A stretch of DNA of 41,301 bases from Actinomycetota bacterium. Its GTDB lineage: Bacteria > Actinomycetota > Actinomycetes > Propionibacteriales > Nocardioidaceae. A program made the translations under genes and the position numbers. Within the stretch, counting starts at the first letter, position 1. Each line of letters opens with the position of its first letter. The stretch is taken from positions 1 through 41,301 of the forward strand of contig WLJH01000029.1 of NCBI GenBank assembly GCA_009701885.1, given 5' to 3'. Positions 17,136 through 24,892 of the stretch are shown here, piece by piece. Below the pieces are notes generated by a model. It searched no databases, had not been told where the DNA came from, and was given only the letters and a program-made list of their open reading frames with translations.

Positions 17136-18478
17136 CCCGCATCGACGAGTCCAAGGACGGCCACGAGGCCGACGCCCCCCACGACAACCCCACGCTGCGC
17201 CGGATCCGCCTCGACACCATCGAGCGGGCGCTGGCCGACATCGCCGACGGCAAGGCGGTCGTGGTCGTCGACGACGAGGACCGCGAGAACGAGGGCGACA
17301 TCATCTTCGCCGCCGCGAAGGCGACCCCGGAGCTGATGGCGTGGACGATCCGCCACTCCAGCGGCGTGATCTGCGTGCCGATGCCCGGCGAGATGCTCGA
17401 CCGGCTCGAGGTCCCGCTGATGACCCCGCACAACAAGGACGCCTACCGCACGGCGTACACCATCTCCGTCGACGCCCGCGACGGCGTCACCACCGGCATC
17501 TCCGCCGCCGACCGCGCCCGCACCGCGCGCGTGCTCGCCGACTCTGCGACCGAGCCCTGGGAGATCACCCGGCCCGGCCACGTCTTCCCGCTGCGCTACC
17601 GCGAGGGCGGCGTGCTCGTGCGCCGGGGGCACACCGAGGCCGCCGTCGACCTGGCCCGGATGGCCGGCCTGACGCCGGCCGGCGTGCTGGTCGAGGTCGT
17701 CAACGAGGACGGCTCGATGAAGCGCGGCCAGGAGCTGCGCGACTTCGCCGACGAGCACGGGCTGGCGATGATCAGCATCGAGGACCTCGTCCGCTACCGC
17801 CGCCGCCACGAGAACCTCGTCGAGCGCCGGGCCGTCACCCAGCTGCCGACCCGTGCCGGCGACTTCACCGCCTTCGGCTACCGCATCACCGTCGACGGCT
17901 CCGAGCACATCGCCCTGGTGCACGGCGACCCGGAGGCGCTCCGTGACGGTGAGCCGGTCCTCACCCGCGTGCACTCGGAGTGCCTGACCGGCGACGTCTT
18001 CGGCAGCCACCGCTGCGACTGCGGTCCTCAGCTGGAGGAGGCGCTGGAGCGGGTCGTGGAGGAGGGCCGCGGCGTCGTGGTCTACCTCCGCGGCCACGAG
18101 GGTCGCGGGATCGGCCTGCTGGCCAAGCTCCAGGCCTACCAGCTCCAGGACGGCGGCCGCGACACCGTGGACGCCAACCTCGACCTGGGCCTGCCCGCCG
18201 ACGCCCGGCACTACGGCACGGCCACCCAGATCCTGCGCGACCTGGGCATCGGCAGCGTCCGGCTCATGACCAACAACCCCGACAAGGTCAGCAACCTCGA
18301 GGACTTCGGGATCACCGTCACCGAGCGCGTCCCGCTGACCCCGCACCCCAACGACCACAACCTGGCCTACCTGCTGACCAAGCGCGACCGGATGGGCCAC
18401 GTCCTGCCCGACCTCGGCGACACAGCGGCGGGCGGGGCCCACACCGGCGACAACGACGACCTGATCCAGGGAGCTTGA
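17132..18478 (+). CDS. ribBA: Bifunctional 3,4-dihydroxy-2-butanone 4-phosphate synthase / GTP cyclohydrolase II
   Basis: This fusion makes both entry compounds of riboflavin synthesis. Residues 22-230 are RibB, which converts ribulose 5-phosphate to the four-carbon unit; [10 protein letters not shown] at 47-56 and RHSSGVICV are its acidic and substrate motifs. Residues 235-448 are RibA, which opens GTP. Its zinc ligands are Cys284, Cys295 and Cys297 in [17 protein letters not shown], and [10 protein letters not shown] carries the substrate arginine. Both active sites look intact, which is not always so in actinobacterial RibBA paralogues. The ATG at 17132 overlaps ribE; ribH follows after one base. 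Confidence 0.96.
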   Translation: MTRIDESKDGHEADAPHDNPTLRRIRLDTIERALADIADGKAVVVVDDEDRENEGDIIFAAAKATPELMAWTIRHSSGVICVPMPGEMLDRLEVPLMTPHNKDAYRTAYTISVDARDGVTTGISAADRARTARVLADSATEPWEITRPGHVFPLRYREGGVLVRRGHTEAAVDLARMAGLTPAGVLVEVVNEDGSMKRGQELRDFADEHGLAMISIEDLVRYRRRHENLVERRAVTQLPTRAGDFTAFGYRITVDGSEHIALVHGDPEALRDGEPVLTRVHSECLTGDVFGSHRCDCGPQLEEALERVVEEGRGVVVYLRGHEGRGIGLLAKLQAYQLQDGGRDTVDANLDLGLPADARHYGTATQILRDLGIGSVRLMTNNPDKVSNLEDFGITVTERVPLTPHPNDHNLAYLLTKRDRMGHVLPDLGDTAAGGAHTGDNDDLIQGA

Positions 18479-18479
18479 G

Positions 18480-18959
18480 ATGAGCGGACACGGCGCACCC
18501 ACCACCGAGCCCGTCGACTGCAGCGACCTGCGGGTCGCGGTCGTCGCGGCCTCCTGGCACACCGAGGTCATGGATGGCCTGCTCGCCGGAGCCGAGCGCG
18601 CGCTGGCCGCGCACCAGGTCACCGAGCCCTACGTCGTCCGGGTCCCCGGCACCTTCGAGCTCCCGGTCGTGGCCTCGGCGCTGGCGGGGGAGGGCTACGA
18701 CGCCGTCGTGGCCCTCGGCGTGGTCATCCGCGGGGGCACCCCGCACTTCGACTACGTCTGCTCCGCGGCCACCGACGGCCTGACCCGGGTCGCGCTCGAC
18801 CACACCGTGCCGGTCGGCTTCGGCGTCCTCACCTGCGACACCGACGAGCAGGCCCTGGACCGCGCCGGTCTGGAGGGCTCGAGCGAGGACAAGGGCTGGG
18901 AGGCGACCGCCGCCGCGCTGCTCACCGCGCGCACCCTGCGAGACCTGCGCCGCGGCTGA
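18480..18959 (+). CDS. ribH: 6,7-dimethyl-8-ribityllumazine synthase
   Basis: The enzyme condenses the pyrimidine and four-carbon intermediates to the lumazine, the penultimate step. The 159-residue protein has [10 protein letters not shown] (first substrate loop), [10 protein letters not shown], the [14 protein letters not shown] loop with the catalytic histidine, and [15 protein letters not shown]. The family forms pentamers or 60-subunit shells. It is the last gene of the riboswitch-led operon. A stretch without genes (18960-19035) then holds the hisE promoter. Confidence 0.96.
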   Translation: MSGHGAPTTEPVDCSDLRVAVVAASWHTEVMDGLLAGAERALAAHQVTEPYVVRVPGTFELPVVASALAGEGYDAVVALGVVIRGGTPHFDYVCSAATDGLTRVALDHTVPVGFGVLTCDTDEQALDRAGLEGSSEDKGWEATAAALLTARTLRDLRRG

Positions 18960-19021
18960 GCTCTCCCGGTCCGCTGGTCTCGCACTCGCACGTGGATGCC
19001 GGTCGGCTGTGGCCCACCGCC

Positions 19022-19027
19022 TAGGCT
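19022..19027 (+). promoter_or_regulatory. -10 box of hisE (leaderless type)
   Basis: TAGGCT lies 8 nt before the GTG at 19036. It is the same hexamer as before metK and supports 19036 over the in-frame ATG-like start at 19009, which lies upstream of the box. Confidence 0.5.
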
Positions 19028-19035
19028 GGGCGACC

Positions 19036-19299
19036 GTGAAGACCTTCGACGGCCTGTGGGCCGAGCTCAGCGAGAAGGCCAGGACCCGCCCCGAGGGCTC
19101 GGGCACTGTCGCCCAGCTGGACGCCGGCGTCCACGCGATCGGCAAGAAGCTGGTCGAGGAGGCCGCCGAGTCCTGGATGGCCGCCGAGCACGAGGGTCGC
19201 GAGCGGGCCGCCGAGGAGATCTCCCAGCTGCTCTACCACGCCCAGTGCCTGATGCTGGCGACGGGCATCGAGCTCGACGACGTCTACGCCCACCTCTGA
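19036..19299 (+). CDS. hisE: Phosphoribosyl-ATP pyrophosphatase
   Basis: The enzyme hydrolyses phosphoribosyl-ATP to phosphoribosyl-AMP, step two of histidine synthesis. The 87-residue all-alpha protein has the MazG-like metal motif [16 protein letters not shown], and [13 protein letters not shown] at the start is typical. The start at 19036 gives the family N-terminus (VKTFDGLW). hisG, which supplies the substrate, begins 7 bp after the stop, the usual actinobacterial hisE-hisG pair. Confidence 0.94.
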   Translation: MKTFDGLWAELSEKARTRPEGSGTVAQLDAGVHAIGKKLVEEAAESWMAAEHEGRERAAEEISQLLYHAQCLMLATGIELDDVYAHL

Positions 19300-19306
19300 G
19301 GATCCG

Positions 19307-20173
19307 ATGACCACCAATGCAGACCAGCCGCTGCTGCGCGTCGCGGTGCCCAACAAGGGCGCCCTGTCGGAGTCGGCCACCGACATGCTGCGCGAGTCCG
19401 GCTACCGCCAGCGCAGCGACTCCAAGCAGCTGACCCTCGTCGACGCCGAGAACGGCGTGGAGTTCTTCTACCTCCGCCCCCGCGACATCGCGCTGTACGT
19501 CGGTGAGGGGACCCTCGACGTCGGCGTCACCGGCCGCGACCTGCTGGCCGACTCCGGCGCCAAGGCCGAGGAGGCCCTGCGGCTGGGCTTCGGTCGCAGC
19601 CGCTTCCGCTTCGCCGGACCCGCGGGCCGGTTCACCGAGCTCTCGCAGCTGGCTGGAGCGCGCATCGCGACGTCGTACGTCGGGGTCGTGCGCGCGTTCC
19701 TGGAGGAGCGCGGGATCGAGGCCAGCGTCGTGCGTCTCGACGGTGCCGTCGAGACCAGCATCCAGCTCGGTGTCGCCGACGTGATCGCCGACGTCGTGGA
19801 GACCGGTTCGACGCTGCGCCGCGCCGGCCTGGAGGTCTTCGGCGAGACGATCCTGGACTCCGAGGCCGTGCTCATCACTCGCACCGGCACCGCCCCGGCC
19901 GGCCTGGAGGTCTTCCGCCGGCGGATCGAGGGCGTCCTGGTCGCGCGCAGCTACGTGATGATGGACTACGACATCCCGACCGCCCAGGTCGAGGACGCCG
20001 TGCGGCTCACCCCGGGCATCGAGAGCCCCACGGTGGCGCCGCTGCACAAGGAGGGCTGGTCTGCGGTGCGGGCGATGGTCCCGCGCGACGGCGCCCAGCG
20101 CCTCATGGACGAGCTCTGGAGCCTGGGTGCCCGCGGCATCCTGCTGACCGACATCCATGCCTGCCGCCTCTGA
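19307..20173 (+). CDS. hisG: ATP phosphoribosyltransferase (long form)
   Basis: The enzyme makes phosphoribosyl-ATP from ATP and PRPP, the committed step of histidine synthesis. It has 288 residues, the long form with its own C-terminal regulatory domain (about 210-288), so no HisZ partner is needed and histidine feedback is expected. RVAVPNKGALSESA opens the protein, and VGEGTLDVGVTGRDLL and DVVETGSTLRRAGLEV (PRPP-binding E-TG-T) follow. The last 17 bp overlap the next gene. Confidence 0.96.
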   Translation: MTTNADQPLLRVAVPNKGALSESATDMLRESGYRQRSDSKQLTLVDAENGVEFFYLRPRDIALYVGEGTLDVGVTGRDLLADSGAKAEEALRLGFGRSRFRFAGPAGRFTELSQLAGARIATSYVGVVRAFLEERGIEASVVRLDGAVETSIQLGVADVIADVVETGSTLRRAGLEVFGETILDSEAVLITRTGTAPAGLEVFRRRIEGVLVARSYVMMDYDIPTAQVEDAVRLTPGIESPTVAPLHKEGWSAVRAMVPRDGAQRLMDELWSLGARGILLTDIHACRL

Positions 20174-20636
20174 GCCGGGCCCGCGGCCGCAGCCGCCGCT
20201 CGCCCCGACGCTCCCGCACACCTGGCGCCCGCTGGGCCCCCGCCTGGTCGGCACGGTCCTCGGCGTCGGCCTGGTCGTCGTGTACGCCGCCGCCTGGCTC
20301 TCCTTCGACCAGGAGGTCCGCGACGCGTTCACCGGGTTCCAGATCGGCACCGTCTTCACGCTGACCGGCCTCGGTCTCTTCTGCGTCTACGCCCTGGTCC
20401 GCTCGCGCGCCACCGCGACCCGCGACGGCCTGCTGGTCGTCAACGGCTACCGCCGCCGGCAGCTGGCCTGGGAGCAGATCGTGGAGGTCCGGCTCTCGCC
20501 CGGCGCCCCGTGGGTCGTCCTCGACCTGGCCGACGGCACCACCTGCAACGTCATGGCCATCCAGGGCTCGGACGGCTCCCACGCGCGCAAGTGCGCCCGC
20601 CAGCTCCGGGCGCTCGTCATGGAGCTGCCGCGCTGA
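20157..20636 (+). CDS. PH-domain membrane protein (bacterial PH-like)
   Basis: The protein has 159 residues. A proline-rich N-terminus is followed by two membrane helices at about 30-48 and 62-82. A C-terminal cytosolic domain of the bacterial PH type then follows (RSRATATRDGLLVVNGYRRRQLAWEQIVEVRLSPG in the pieces GLLVVNGYRRRQLAWEQI and VEVRLSPGAPWVVLD). Small proteins of this kind lie beside hisG in several actinobacteria; role unknown. The ATG lies inside the end of hisG (17-bp overlap). The stop codon TGA is the first bases of a partial 22-bp repeat unit. Confidence 0.75.
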   Translation: MPAASEPGPRPQPPLAPTLPHTWRPLGPRLVGTVLGVGLVVVYAAAWLSFDQEVRDAFTGFQIGTVFTLTGLGLFCVYALVRSRATATRDGLLVVNGYRRRQLAWEQIVEVRLSPGAPWVVLDLADGTTCNVMAIQGSDGSHARKCARQLRALVMELPR

Positions 20637-20643
20637 CTCGGCG

Positions 20644-20709
20644 CCGGTTCGAGGGTGAGTCGGCGCCCGTTCGAGCGTGACTCGGCGCCCGTTCGAGCGT
20701 GAGTCGGCA
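20644..20709. repeat. Tandem array of 22-bp repeats, locus 2 (3 units)
   Basis: Exact 22-bp units lie at 20644-20665, 20666-20687 and 20688-20709, each a variant of GTTCGAGSGTGASTCGGC plus flanks. A partial unit (20634-20643) includes the stop codon of the upstream gene, and a degenerate one follows. The array fills the gap between two converging genes. It is the same repeat as at 7828-7915. Confidence 0.85.
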
Positions 20710-20727
20710 CCGGTCCGACAGCGCGGG

Positions 20728-21300
20728 TCAGCGCGAGGCGGTCCCGTCGACGACGAGGTCGGCCCGCTCGCGGCCGCCGTCCCGGGCGAAGGTCTCGACC
20801 TCGCTCGCCTCCCACCGCTCCCAGACCGCCTCGAAGGACGGGCCGTCCCGCTCCACCCCGCGCCGTCGCCGCAGGTCGCGCGGGGCGTCGACCCAGACCA
20901 GCACGGTGCCGAGGTGCGCGACCGCACCGGCCGCCGCGCCGACGCCCTCCACGACCAGCAGGTCCACCGGGTCGACGGTCGCGGTGCCGGCGTAGCGACC
21001 GGCCGCCCAGTCGTAGCGCCGGTAGGCGCCCGCGCGCCCCTCGGCGAGCGGGGCCAGCAGTGCTGCCAGGTGCGCACCGATGCCGGGGAGCCCCTCCCAC
21101 CCGTCGTACATCGCGTCGAGGTGCACCACCTGCGACGCGACGCCCCGCACGGCAGCCGCCGCGGCGACCGCCGCTGCCAGGGTCGTCTTGCCCGCGCCCG
21201 ACGGCCCGTCGACGAGCACCAGCCGACCGGCGCCCAGCGTCGCGGGTCGTGACAGCGCCAGGTCGAGCACCTGCTCCGCGGCGCGAGCCGCGCCGGGCAC
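20728..21300 (-). CDS. Uridine kinase-like P-loop kinase
   Basis: The 190-residue protein has a P-loop VDGPSGAGKTTLA near residue 29 and the acceptor-side motif VVHLDAMYDGWEGL (the LDDFY position of uridine/cytidine kinases). YDWAAGRYA and LLVVEGVGA give the Walker B region, with an arginine-rich lid RDLRRRRGVERDG. The fold is that of the Udk/PanK group, but the protein is shorter than classical Udk and the substrate is not certain. The start is uncertain: I use GTG 21300, the first standard start after the upstream stop, which leaves about 28 residues before the P-loop. It converges on the PH-domain gene across the 22-bp repeat array. Confidence 0.72.
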   Translation of the reverse strand: MPGAARAAEQVLDLALSRPATLGAGRLVLVDGPSGAGKTTLAAAVAAAAAVRGVASQVVHLDAMYDGWEGLPGIGAHLAALLAPLAEGRAGAYRRYDWAAGRYAGTATVDPVDLLVVEGVGAAAGAVAHLGTVLVWVDAPRDLRRRRGVERDGPSFEAVWERWEASEVETFARDGGRERADLVVDGTASR

Positions 21301-21335
21301 CGTCCCCGCCGGGTCGCCGGGCGGGGGAGCGGCGG

Positions 21336-21776
21336 TCAGGAGATGCCCTTGCTGCGCAGCAGCGCCTCGATGTCGGCGAGGTCGTCGTCGATGGCGGGGG
21401 TGCCGCGACCGGCAGGACCCGCGGCGGGCGCGTCGCCGGAGCGCCCGGGCGCCACCGCGTTCCGTGCCCGGACGCCGGTGCCGCGCCGCGCCAGCATCCC
21501 GGCGACCACCAGCAGCACCACCGAGACGCCGGCGAGCGTCACGCCCGTCCACACGACGGGGGAGAAGACCAGGCCCAGGGCCCAGTCGGCCATGGCGTCG
21601 CCGATCCGGGTGAACATCCGCAGCGTGTCGGTGAGCCACGCCGCCGGCACGAGGAGGGTGAGCGCGGCGGCCCGCAGCCCGGGGACCAGGCCGCGCCGGC
21701 GCCAGAGCAGCCAGGTCGCGGCGGCCCCAACGGTCGTGAGGGTCAGGGCGAGGGCGGTCCAGGCGGCGTCGTCCAC
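21336..21776 (-). CDS. Actinobacterial membrane protein with conserved acidic C-terminus
   Basis: The 146-residue protein has three hydrophobic segments at about 5-23, 33-48 and 70-92. A low-complexity Gly/Pro/Ala linker and a final motif DDDLADIEALLRSKGIS follow. This tail after a variable linker looks conserved in relatives I recall from Nocardioidaceae, and suggests a short helix that binds a partner in the cytosol. No function is known to me. It starts with GTG next to the SseB-family gene on the other strand and probably shares an mRNA with the downstream kinase. Confidence 0.7.
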   Translation of the reverse strand: MDDAAWTALALTLTTVGAAATWLLWRRRGLVPGLRAAALTLLVPAAWLTDTLRMFTRIGDAMADWALGLVFSPVVWTGVTLAGVSVVLLVVAGMLARRGTGVRARNAVAPGRSGDAPAAGPAGRGTPAIDDDLADIEALLRSKGIS

Positions 21777-21817
21777 CCCTCCAGACTGCCACAGCGGTGA
21801 GAGGGCAGGATGGAGCC

Positions 21818-22369
21818 GTGAGCAGCCCCGAGGGGCGGAGCCTGCTGGGCTCCGAGTTCCCCGACGACACCGGTGACGACGACCCGCGGCTGCGCGCCGC
21901 GCTGACGGCGTACGACGCCGCGCCGGACGCCCAGCAGCGGCGCGCGCTGCTGCCCGCCTGCCTGGAGGCCCTCCTGGGCGCGCGCCTGCTGGTCCCGGTG
22001 GTCGCCGTCCTGGGGGAGGCCGAGGTCGGCGAGGACGGGCTCACGCGGGACAAGTCGAGCGACATGGCAGCGGTCCTGCTCACCGGGCGCGACGGTCGCA
22101 ACGCGCTGCTCTCCTTCACCCACACGGCCGCCATGCAGGCCTGGGACCCGCAGGCGCGGCCGGTGCCCGTGCGGGCACAGCTCGCCGCACAGGCCGCGAT
22201 CCAGGAGGGCGCCGCCGCGCTGCTGGTCGACGTCGCCGGCCCGACCCGGCTGGTCGTGGAGGGCGTGGACCTCGAGGGGCTGGCCCGGGGCTGGCGGCTC
22301 GCGCGCGTGGGCGGCCAGGTCGGCTGGGTCAAGGACGCGGATTGGTCCGAGCCGGGAACAAGCGCCTAG
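21818..22369 (+). CDS. SseB-family protein
   Basis: The 183-residue protein has the SseB N-terminal fold: RAALTAYDAAPDAQQRRALL, then LLVPVVAVLGE, DMAAVLLTGRDGRNALLSFTH and AALLVDVAGPTRLVVEG, which alternate strands and helices. Molecular function in actinobacteria is unknown; the name comes from an enterobacterial protein. I chose GTG 21818 because CAGGAT lies 6 nt before it; an in-frame GTG at 21797 would add seven residues. The stop codon TAG at 22367 is also part of the infC promoter. Confidence 0.78.
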   Translation: MSSPEGRSLLGSEFPDDTGDDDPRLRAALTAYDAAPDAQQRRALLPACLEALLGARLLVPVVAVLGEAEVGEDGLTRDKSSDMAAVLLTGRDGRNALLSFTHTAAMQAWDPQARPVPVRAQLAAQAAIQEGAAALLVDVAGPTRLVVEGVDLEGLARGWRLARVGGQVGWVKDADWSEPGTSA

Positions 22370-22372
22370 TAT
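22342..22372 (+). promoter_or_regulatory. Promoter of the infC-rpmI-rplT operon
   Basis: TTGGTC at 22342-22347 and TAGTAT at 22367-22372 are 19 bp apart. The -10 box contains the stop codon of the SseB-family gene. Transcription would start near 22379, giving a leader of about 256 nt before infC. Confidence 0.5.
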
Positions 22373-22378
22373 CTGCTG

Positions 22379-22634
22379 TTGACCGATCTGTTCCACGTGC
22401 CCGGGTGACCGGGAGCGCGGAGTCGATCCACAAGCGGGGACCAGAACGACATGTCTCCCACCCGCACCGACCGCCGCTGCAGCACCACCGCAGCACCAGC
22501 CACATCCAGGTCGTCGGGTCCGGTCCGCGAGAGCCTCGTGCCCTCGCAGGTGCACCCCCTCTCCAGGGCCTGTCCAGGGAGAGCGCGCGTGTCATGACTG
22601 GGTTCCGCTTGTCCATCAAGCCCCAGGAGGACAC
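22379..22634 (+). promoter_or_regulatory. Structured leader of infC with possible short upstream ORF
   Basis: This gap holds no recognisable gene. It has a hairpin CCCGG-GTGA-CCGGG at 22400-22413 and a second one, CTCTCC/GGAGAG, at 22559-22564/22578-22583. An ATG at 22451 opens a 48-codon frame that ends at 22597 (TCATGA), 38 nt before infC. Leaders of infC-rpmI-rplT operons are autoregulated by L20 or by attenuation in other bacteria; here that is inference. Confidence 0.4.
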
Positions 22635-23315
22635 ATCAGCACTGAGCTTCGTATCAACGACCGGATCCGGGTTTCCGAGGTCCGACTCGTCGGTCCCAAC
22701 GGAGAGACCGTCGGCATCGTGCCGACGGGCGACGCGCTGCGCCTCGCGCAGGAGGCCGACCTCGACCTCGTCGAGATCGCCCCGATGGCGCACCCCCCGG
22801 TCTGCAAGCTCATGGACTACGGGAAGTTCAAGTACGAGAACGCCCAGAAGGCCCGCGAGGCGCGCCGGAACCAGACCAACGTCATCATCAAGGAGATGAA
22901 GCTCCGGCCGAAGATCGACGCCCACGACTACGAGACCAAGAAGGGTCACGTCGTGCGGTTCCTCAAGGCCGGCGACAAGGTCAAGATCACGATCATGTTC
23001 CGTGGTCGCGAGCAGCACCGCCCCGAGCTGGGCTTCCGCCTGCTCCAGCGCCTGGCCGAGGACGTCACCGAACTGGGCTTCGTGGAGTCCGCGCCCAAGC
23101 AGGACGGCCGCAACATGATCATGGTGCTCGGCCCGCACAAGAAGAAGGCCGAGGCGAAGGCCGAGATCAAGGCCGCCAAGAACATCGCCGCCGCCGAGAA
23201 GGCCGAGCTCGAGGCGGAGGAGAAGGCCGAGCGCACCGCCGCCAACGCCGGCCGCACCGGCGTGGCCAAGGAGCGTGGCCGCTCCGAGAACCTCGATCCC
23301 GAGATCGAGGCCTGA
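22635..23315 (+). CDS. infC: Translation initiation factor IF-3 (ATC start codon)
   Basis: IF-3 binds the 30S subunit and checks start-codon selection. The frame reads [19 protein letters not shown] directly after an ATC at 22635, with AGGAGG at 22625-22630 just before it. No ATG, GTG or TTG lies in frame near this point, and the next one (GTG 22719) would remove the conserved ELRINDRIR start. A rare start codon is known for infC, where IF-3 itself restricts its use, so the ATC is probably real. The 226-residue protein has the N-domain (to about 75) and C-domain ([21 protein letters not shown]). A Lys/Glu/Ala-rich tail ends it. Confidence 0.93.
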   Translation: MSTELRINDRIRVSEVRLVGPNGETVGIVPTGDALRLAQEADLDLVEIAPMAHPPVCKLMDYGKFKYENAQKAREARRNQTNVIIKEMKLRPKIDAHDYETKKGHVVRFLKAGDKVKITIMFRGREQHRPELGFRLLQRLAEDVTELGFVESAPKQDGRNMIMVLGPHKKKAEAKAEIKAAKNIAAAEKAELEAEEKAERTAANAGRTGVAKERGRSENLDPEIEA

Positions 23316-23332
23316 CCCCCTGATCCACCTGT

Positions 23333-23348
23333 CCGCCCTCGCGGGCGG
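23333..23348 (+). other. Hairpin in the infC-rpmI gap
   Basis: CCGCCC at 23333-23338 and GGGCGG at 23343-23348 form a 6-bp stem with the loop TCGC. It stands 17 bp after infC. It may adjust read-through into the ribosomal protein genes. Confidence 0.5.
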
Positions 23349-23384
23349 GCGTGGCGAGACCACCGCAACTAGGAAGAGACAACG

Positions 23385-23579
23385 ATGCCCAAGAACAAGT
23401 CGCACTCCGGCGCCTCCAAGCGGTTCCGGGTGACCGGCTCCGGCAAGATCCGCCGCCAGAAGGCGGGCATGCGCCACAACCTGGAGAAGAAGTCCTCCCG
23501 GGTGACGCGCCGCCTCTCCGGCACCGCCGAAGTCGCCACCGCCGACGTCCCGCGCGCCAAGAAGCTGCTGGGCCGCTGA
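23385..23579 (+). CDS. rpmI: 50S ribosomal protein L35
   Basis: The 64-residue basic protein begins [20 protein letters not shown] and continues [19 protein letters not shown], the standard L35 sequence. It is part of the large ribosomal subunit. AGGAAG at 23371-23376 serves as ribosome site. Gene order infC-rpmI-rplT is near universal in bacteria. Confidence 0.98.
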   Translation: MPKNKSHSGASKRFRVTGSGKIRRQKAGMRHNLEKKSSRVTRRLSGTAEVATADVPRAKKLLGR

Positions 23580-23583
23580 TCCC

Positions 23584-23628
23584 ACGGGGGCTCCGCCCCC
23601 GTACGCCCCCACTGGGGTCCCACCCCAG
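23584..23628 (+). terminator. Two tandem hairpins between rpmI and rplT
   Basis: ACGGGGGC/GCCCCCGT (23584-23591/23595-23602, loop TCC) is a perfect 8-bp stem. CTGGGG/CCCCAG (23612-23617/23623-23628) follows with a 5-nt loop. They lie 5 bp after the rpmI stop, without a T-run. They could be a partial terminator, an RNA-processing site or an L20 binding structure; the sequence alone does not decide. Confidence 0.5.
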
Positions 23629-23679
23629 ACCCCGGGCCCCCGGCCCCCTGAGAACGTCCGCAAGCAAGGAGCAACAGAC

Positions 23680-24066
23680 ATGGCACGCGTCAAGCGCGCA
23701 GTGAACGCCCAGAAGAAGCGTCGTACCACCCTCGAGCGCGCCAGCGGTTACCGCGGCCAGCGCTCGCGCCTCTACCGCAAGGCCAAGGAGCAGGTCACCC
23801 ACTCCCTGGTCTACAGCTACAACGACCGCCGCAAGAACAAGGGCAACTTCCGTCGTCTGTGGATCCAGCGCATCAACGCCGCCGCGCGTGCGCAGGGCAT
23901 GACCTACAACCGCTTCATCCAGGGCCTGAACCTGGCCGGCGTCGAGGTCGACCGCAAGATCCTCGCCGACCTGGCCGTCAACGACATCGCCGCGTTCAAC
24001 GCGCTCGTCGAGACCGCCAAGGCCGCGCTGCCCGAGGACGTCAACGCGCCCAAGGTCTCGGCCTGA
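23680..24066 (+). CDS. rplT: 50S ribosomal protein L20
   Basis: L20 binds 23S rRNA directly, is needed early in 50S assembly and in other bacteria represses its own operon. The 128-residue protein has the very basic N-terminal half ([37 protein letters not shown]) and the globular C-domain ([19 protein letters not shown]). AAGGAGCAA upstream is the ribosome site. A short C-terminal extension ([12 protein letters not shown]) is common in actinobacteria. Confidence 0.98.
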   Translation: MARVKRAVNAQKKRRTTLERASGYRGQRSRLYRKAKEQVTHSLVYSYNDRRKNKGNFRRLWIQRINAAARAQGMTYNRFIQGLNLAGVEVDRKILADLAVNDIAAFNALVETAKAALPEDVNAPKVSA

Positions 24067-24074
24067 CCGAGCCG

Positions 24075-24875
24075 GTGGGCCAGCAGCGGGCGGGTGACCA
24101 GACCCCGCTCGCCGCGTCCAACGCCCGGCTCAAGCACGTACGCCGGCTCAGCCGCCGCTCGGAACGCTCCGAGCGGCGGCTGTTCCTCGCTGACGGCCCG
24201 AAGGCCGTGGAGGGCGCCCTCGCCGCCGGGTGCGTCGAGGAGGTGTTCGTCCGTCCCGACGCGCTCGGGCTGGTGCCCGAGCTGCCCGCCGACGTACGCC
24301 TCACCCTGGTCGAGGACCGTGCCCTGGCCGCCCTCAGCGACTCGGTGAGCCCGGCCGGCGTGGTGGCCCTGTGCCGTTTCGTCGACGTGCCGCTCGCCGA
24401 CGCCCTGGCCGGTGCCCGGATGGTGGCGATCTGCGCCGACGTGCGCGACCCCGGCAACGCCGGCACGGTCGTGCGCTGCGCCGACGCCGCCGGAGCCGAC
24501 GCCGTGGTGCTCGCGGGCAGCTCGGTGGACCTCTACAACCCCAAGACGCTGCGCGCCAGCGTCGGCTCGGCCTTCCACCTACCGGTGGCGGTCGAGCCGG
24601 ACCCCGTGGCGGCCGTGCAGGCCGCGCGCGCGGCGGGCCTGACCGTGCTGGCCGCCGACGGTGCGGGGGAGCGCGACCTGTTCGCGATGGACGACGTCCT
24701 CGCCGCCCCTACCGCCTGGCTGATGGGCAACGAGGCCTGGGGCCTGCCGGAGGAGTTGGCGGTCCTCGCCGACCACCGCGTCGCCATCCCGATCCACGGC
24801 CGCGCGGAGTCGCTCAACCTCTCGACCGCCGCCGCGCTCTGCCTCTACGCCTCCGCCCGGGTCCACCGGGCCTGA
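24075..24875 (+). CDS. SpoU/TrmH-family RNA 2'-O-methyltransferase
   Basis: The enzyme methylates a ribose 2'-OH in RNA, probably 23S rRNA, using SAM. The 266-residue protein has an N-terminal substrate domain and the trefoil-knot SPOUT domain. Motif 1 is DVRDPGNAGTVVRCADAAGA, motif 2 is LMGNEAWGL and motif 3 is IPIHGRAESLNLSTAAALCLY (the SLN core). It is often annotated tsnR/rlmB-like, but the exact target cannot be read. The GTG at 24075, 8 bp after rplT, is the only good start. A perfect 14-bp hairpin lies in its first 110 bases and encodes RRSERSERR. Confidence 0.9.
   Translation: MGQQRAGDQTPLAASNARLKHVRRLSRRSERSERRLFLADGPKAVEGALAAGCVEEVFVRPDALGLVPELPADVRLTLVEDRALAALSDSVSPAGVVALCRFVDVPLADALAGARMVAICADVRDPGNAGTVVRCADAAGADAVVLAGSSVDLYNPKTLRASVGSAFHLPVAVEPDPVAAVQAARAAGLTVLAADGAGERDLFAMDDVLAAPTAWLMGNEAWGLPEELAVLADHRVAIPIHGRAESLNLSTAAALCLYASARVHRA
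24150..24181 (+). terminator. Perfect 14-bp hairpin inside the start of the rRNA methyltransferase gene
   Basis: Positions 24150-24163 are the exact reverse complement of 24168-24181, with the 4-nt loop ACGC. The stem is almost all G-C. It lies 84 bp after the rplT stop, within codons 26-36 of the next gene. It is placed where it could lower read-through from the highly transcribed ribosomal genes, but it may only reflect Arg/Ser codons. Confidence 0.4.
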
Positions 24876-24880
24876 CGCCC

Positions 24881-24886
24881 TAGGGT
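24881..24886 (+). promoter_or_regulatory. -10 box of the histidine kinase gene (leaderless type)
   Basis: TAGGGT lies 6 nt before the GTG at 24893, as for the polymerase-domain gene (same hexamer, 7 nt). Confidence 0.5.
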
Positions 24887-24892
24887 GTCCGC

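Noticed and set aside
22594..22899. Gene starting at ATG 22594 and running through the start of infC in another frame
   Set aside because: The product beyond the overlap is Arg/Ser/Thr-rich shadow sequence, while the infC frame is strongly conserved.
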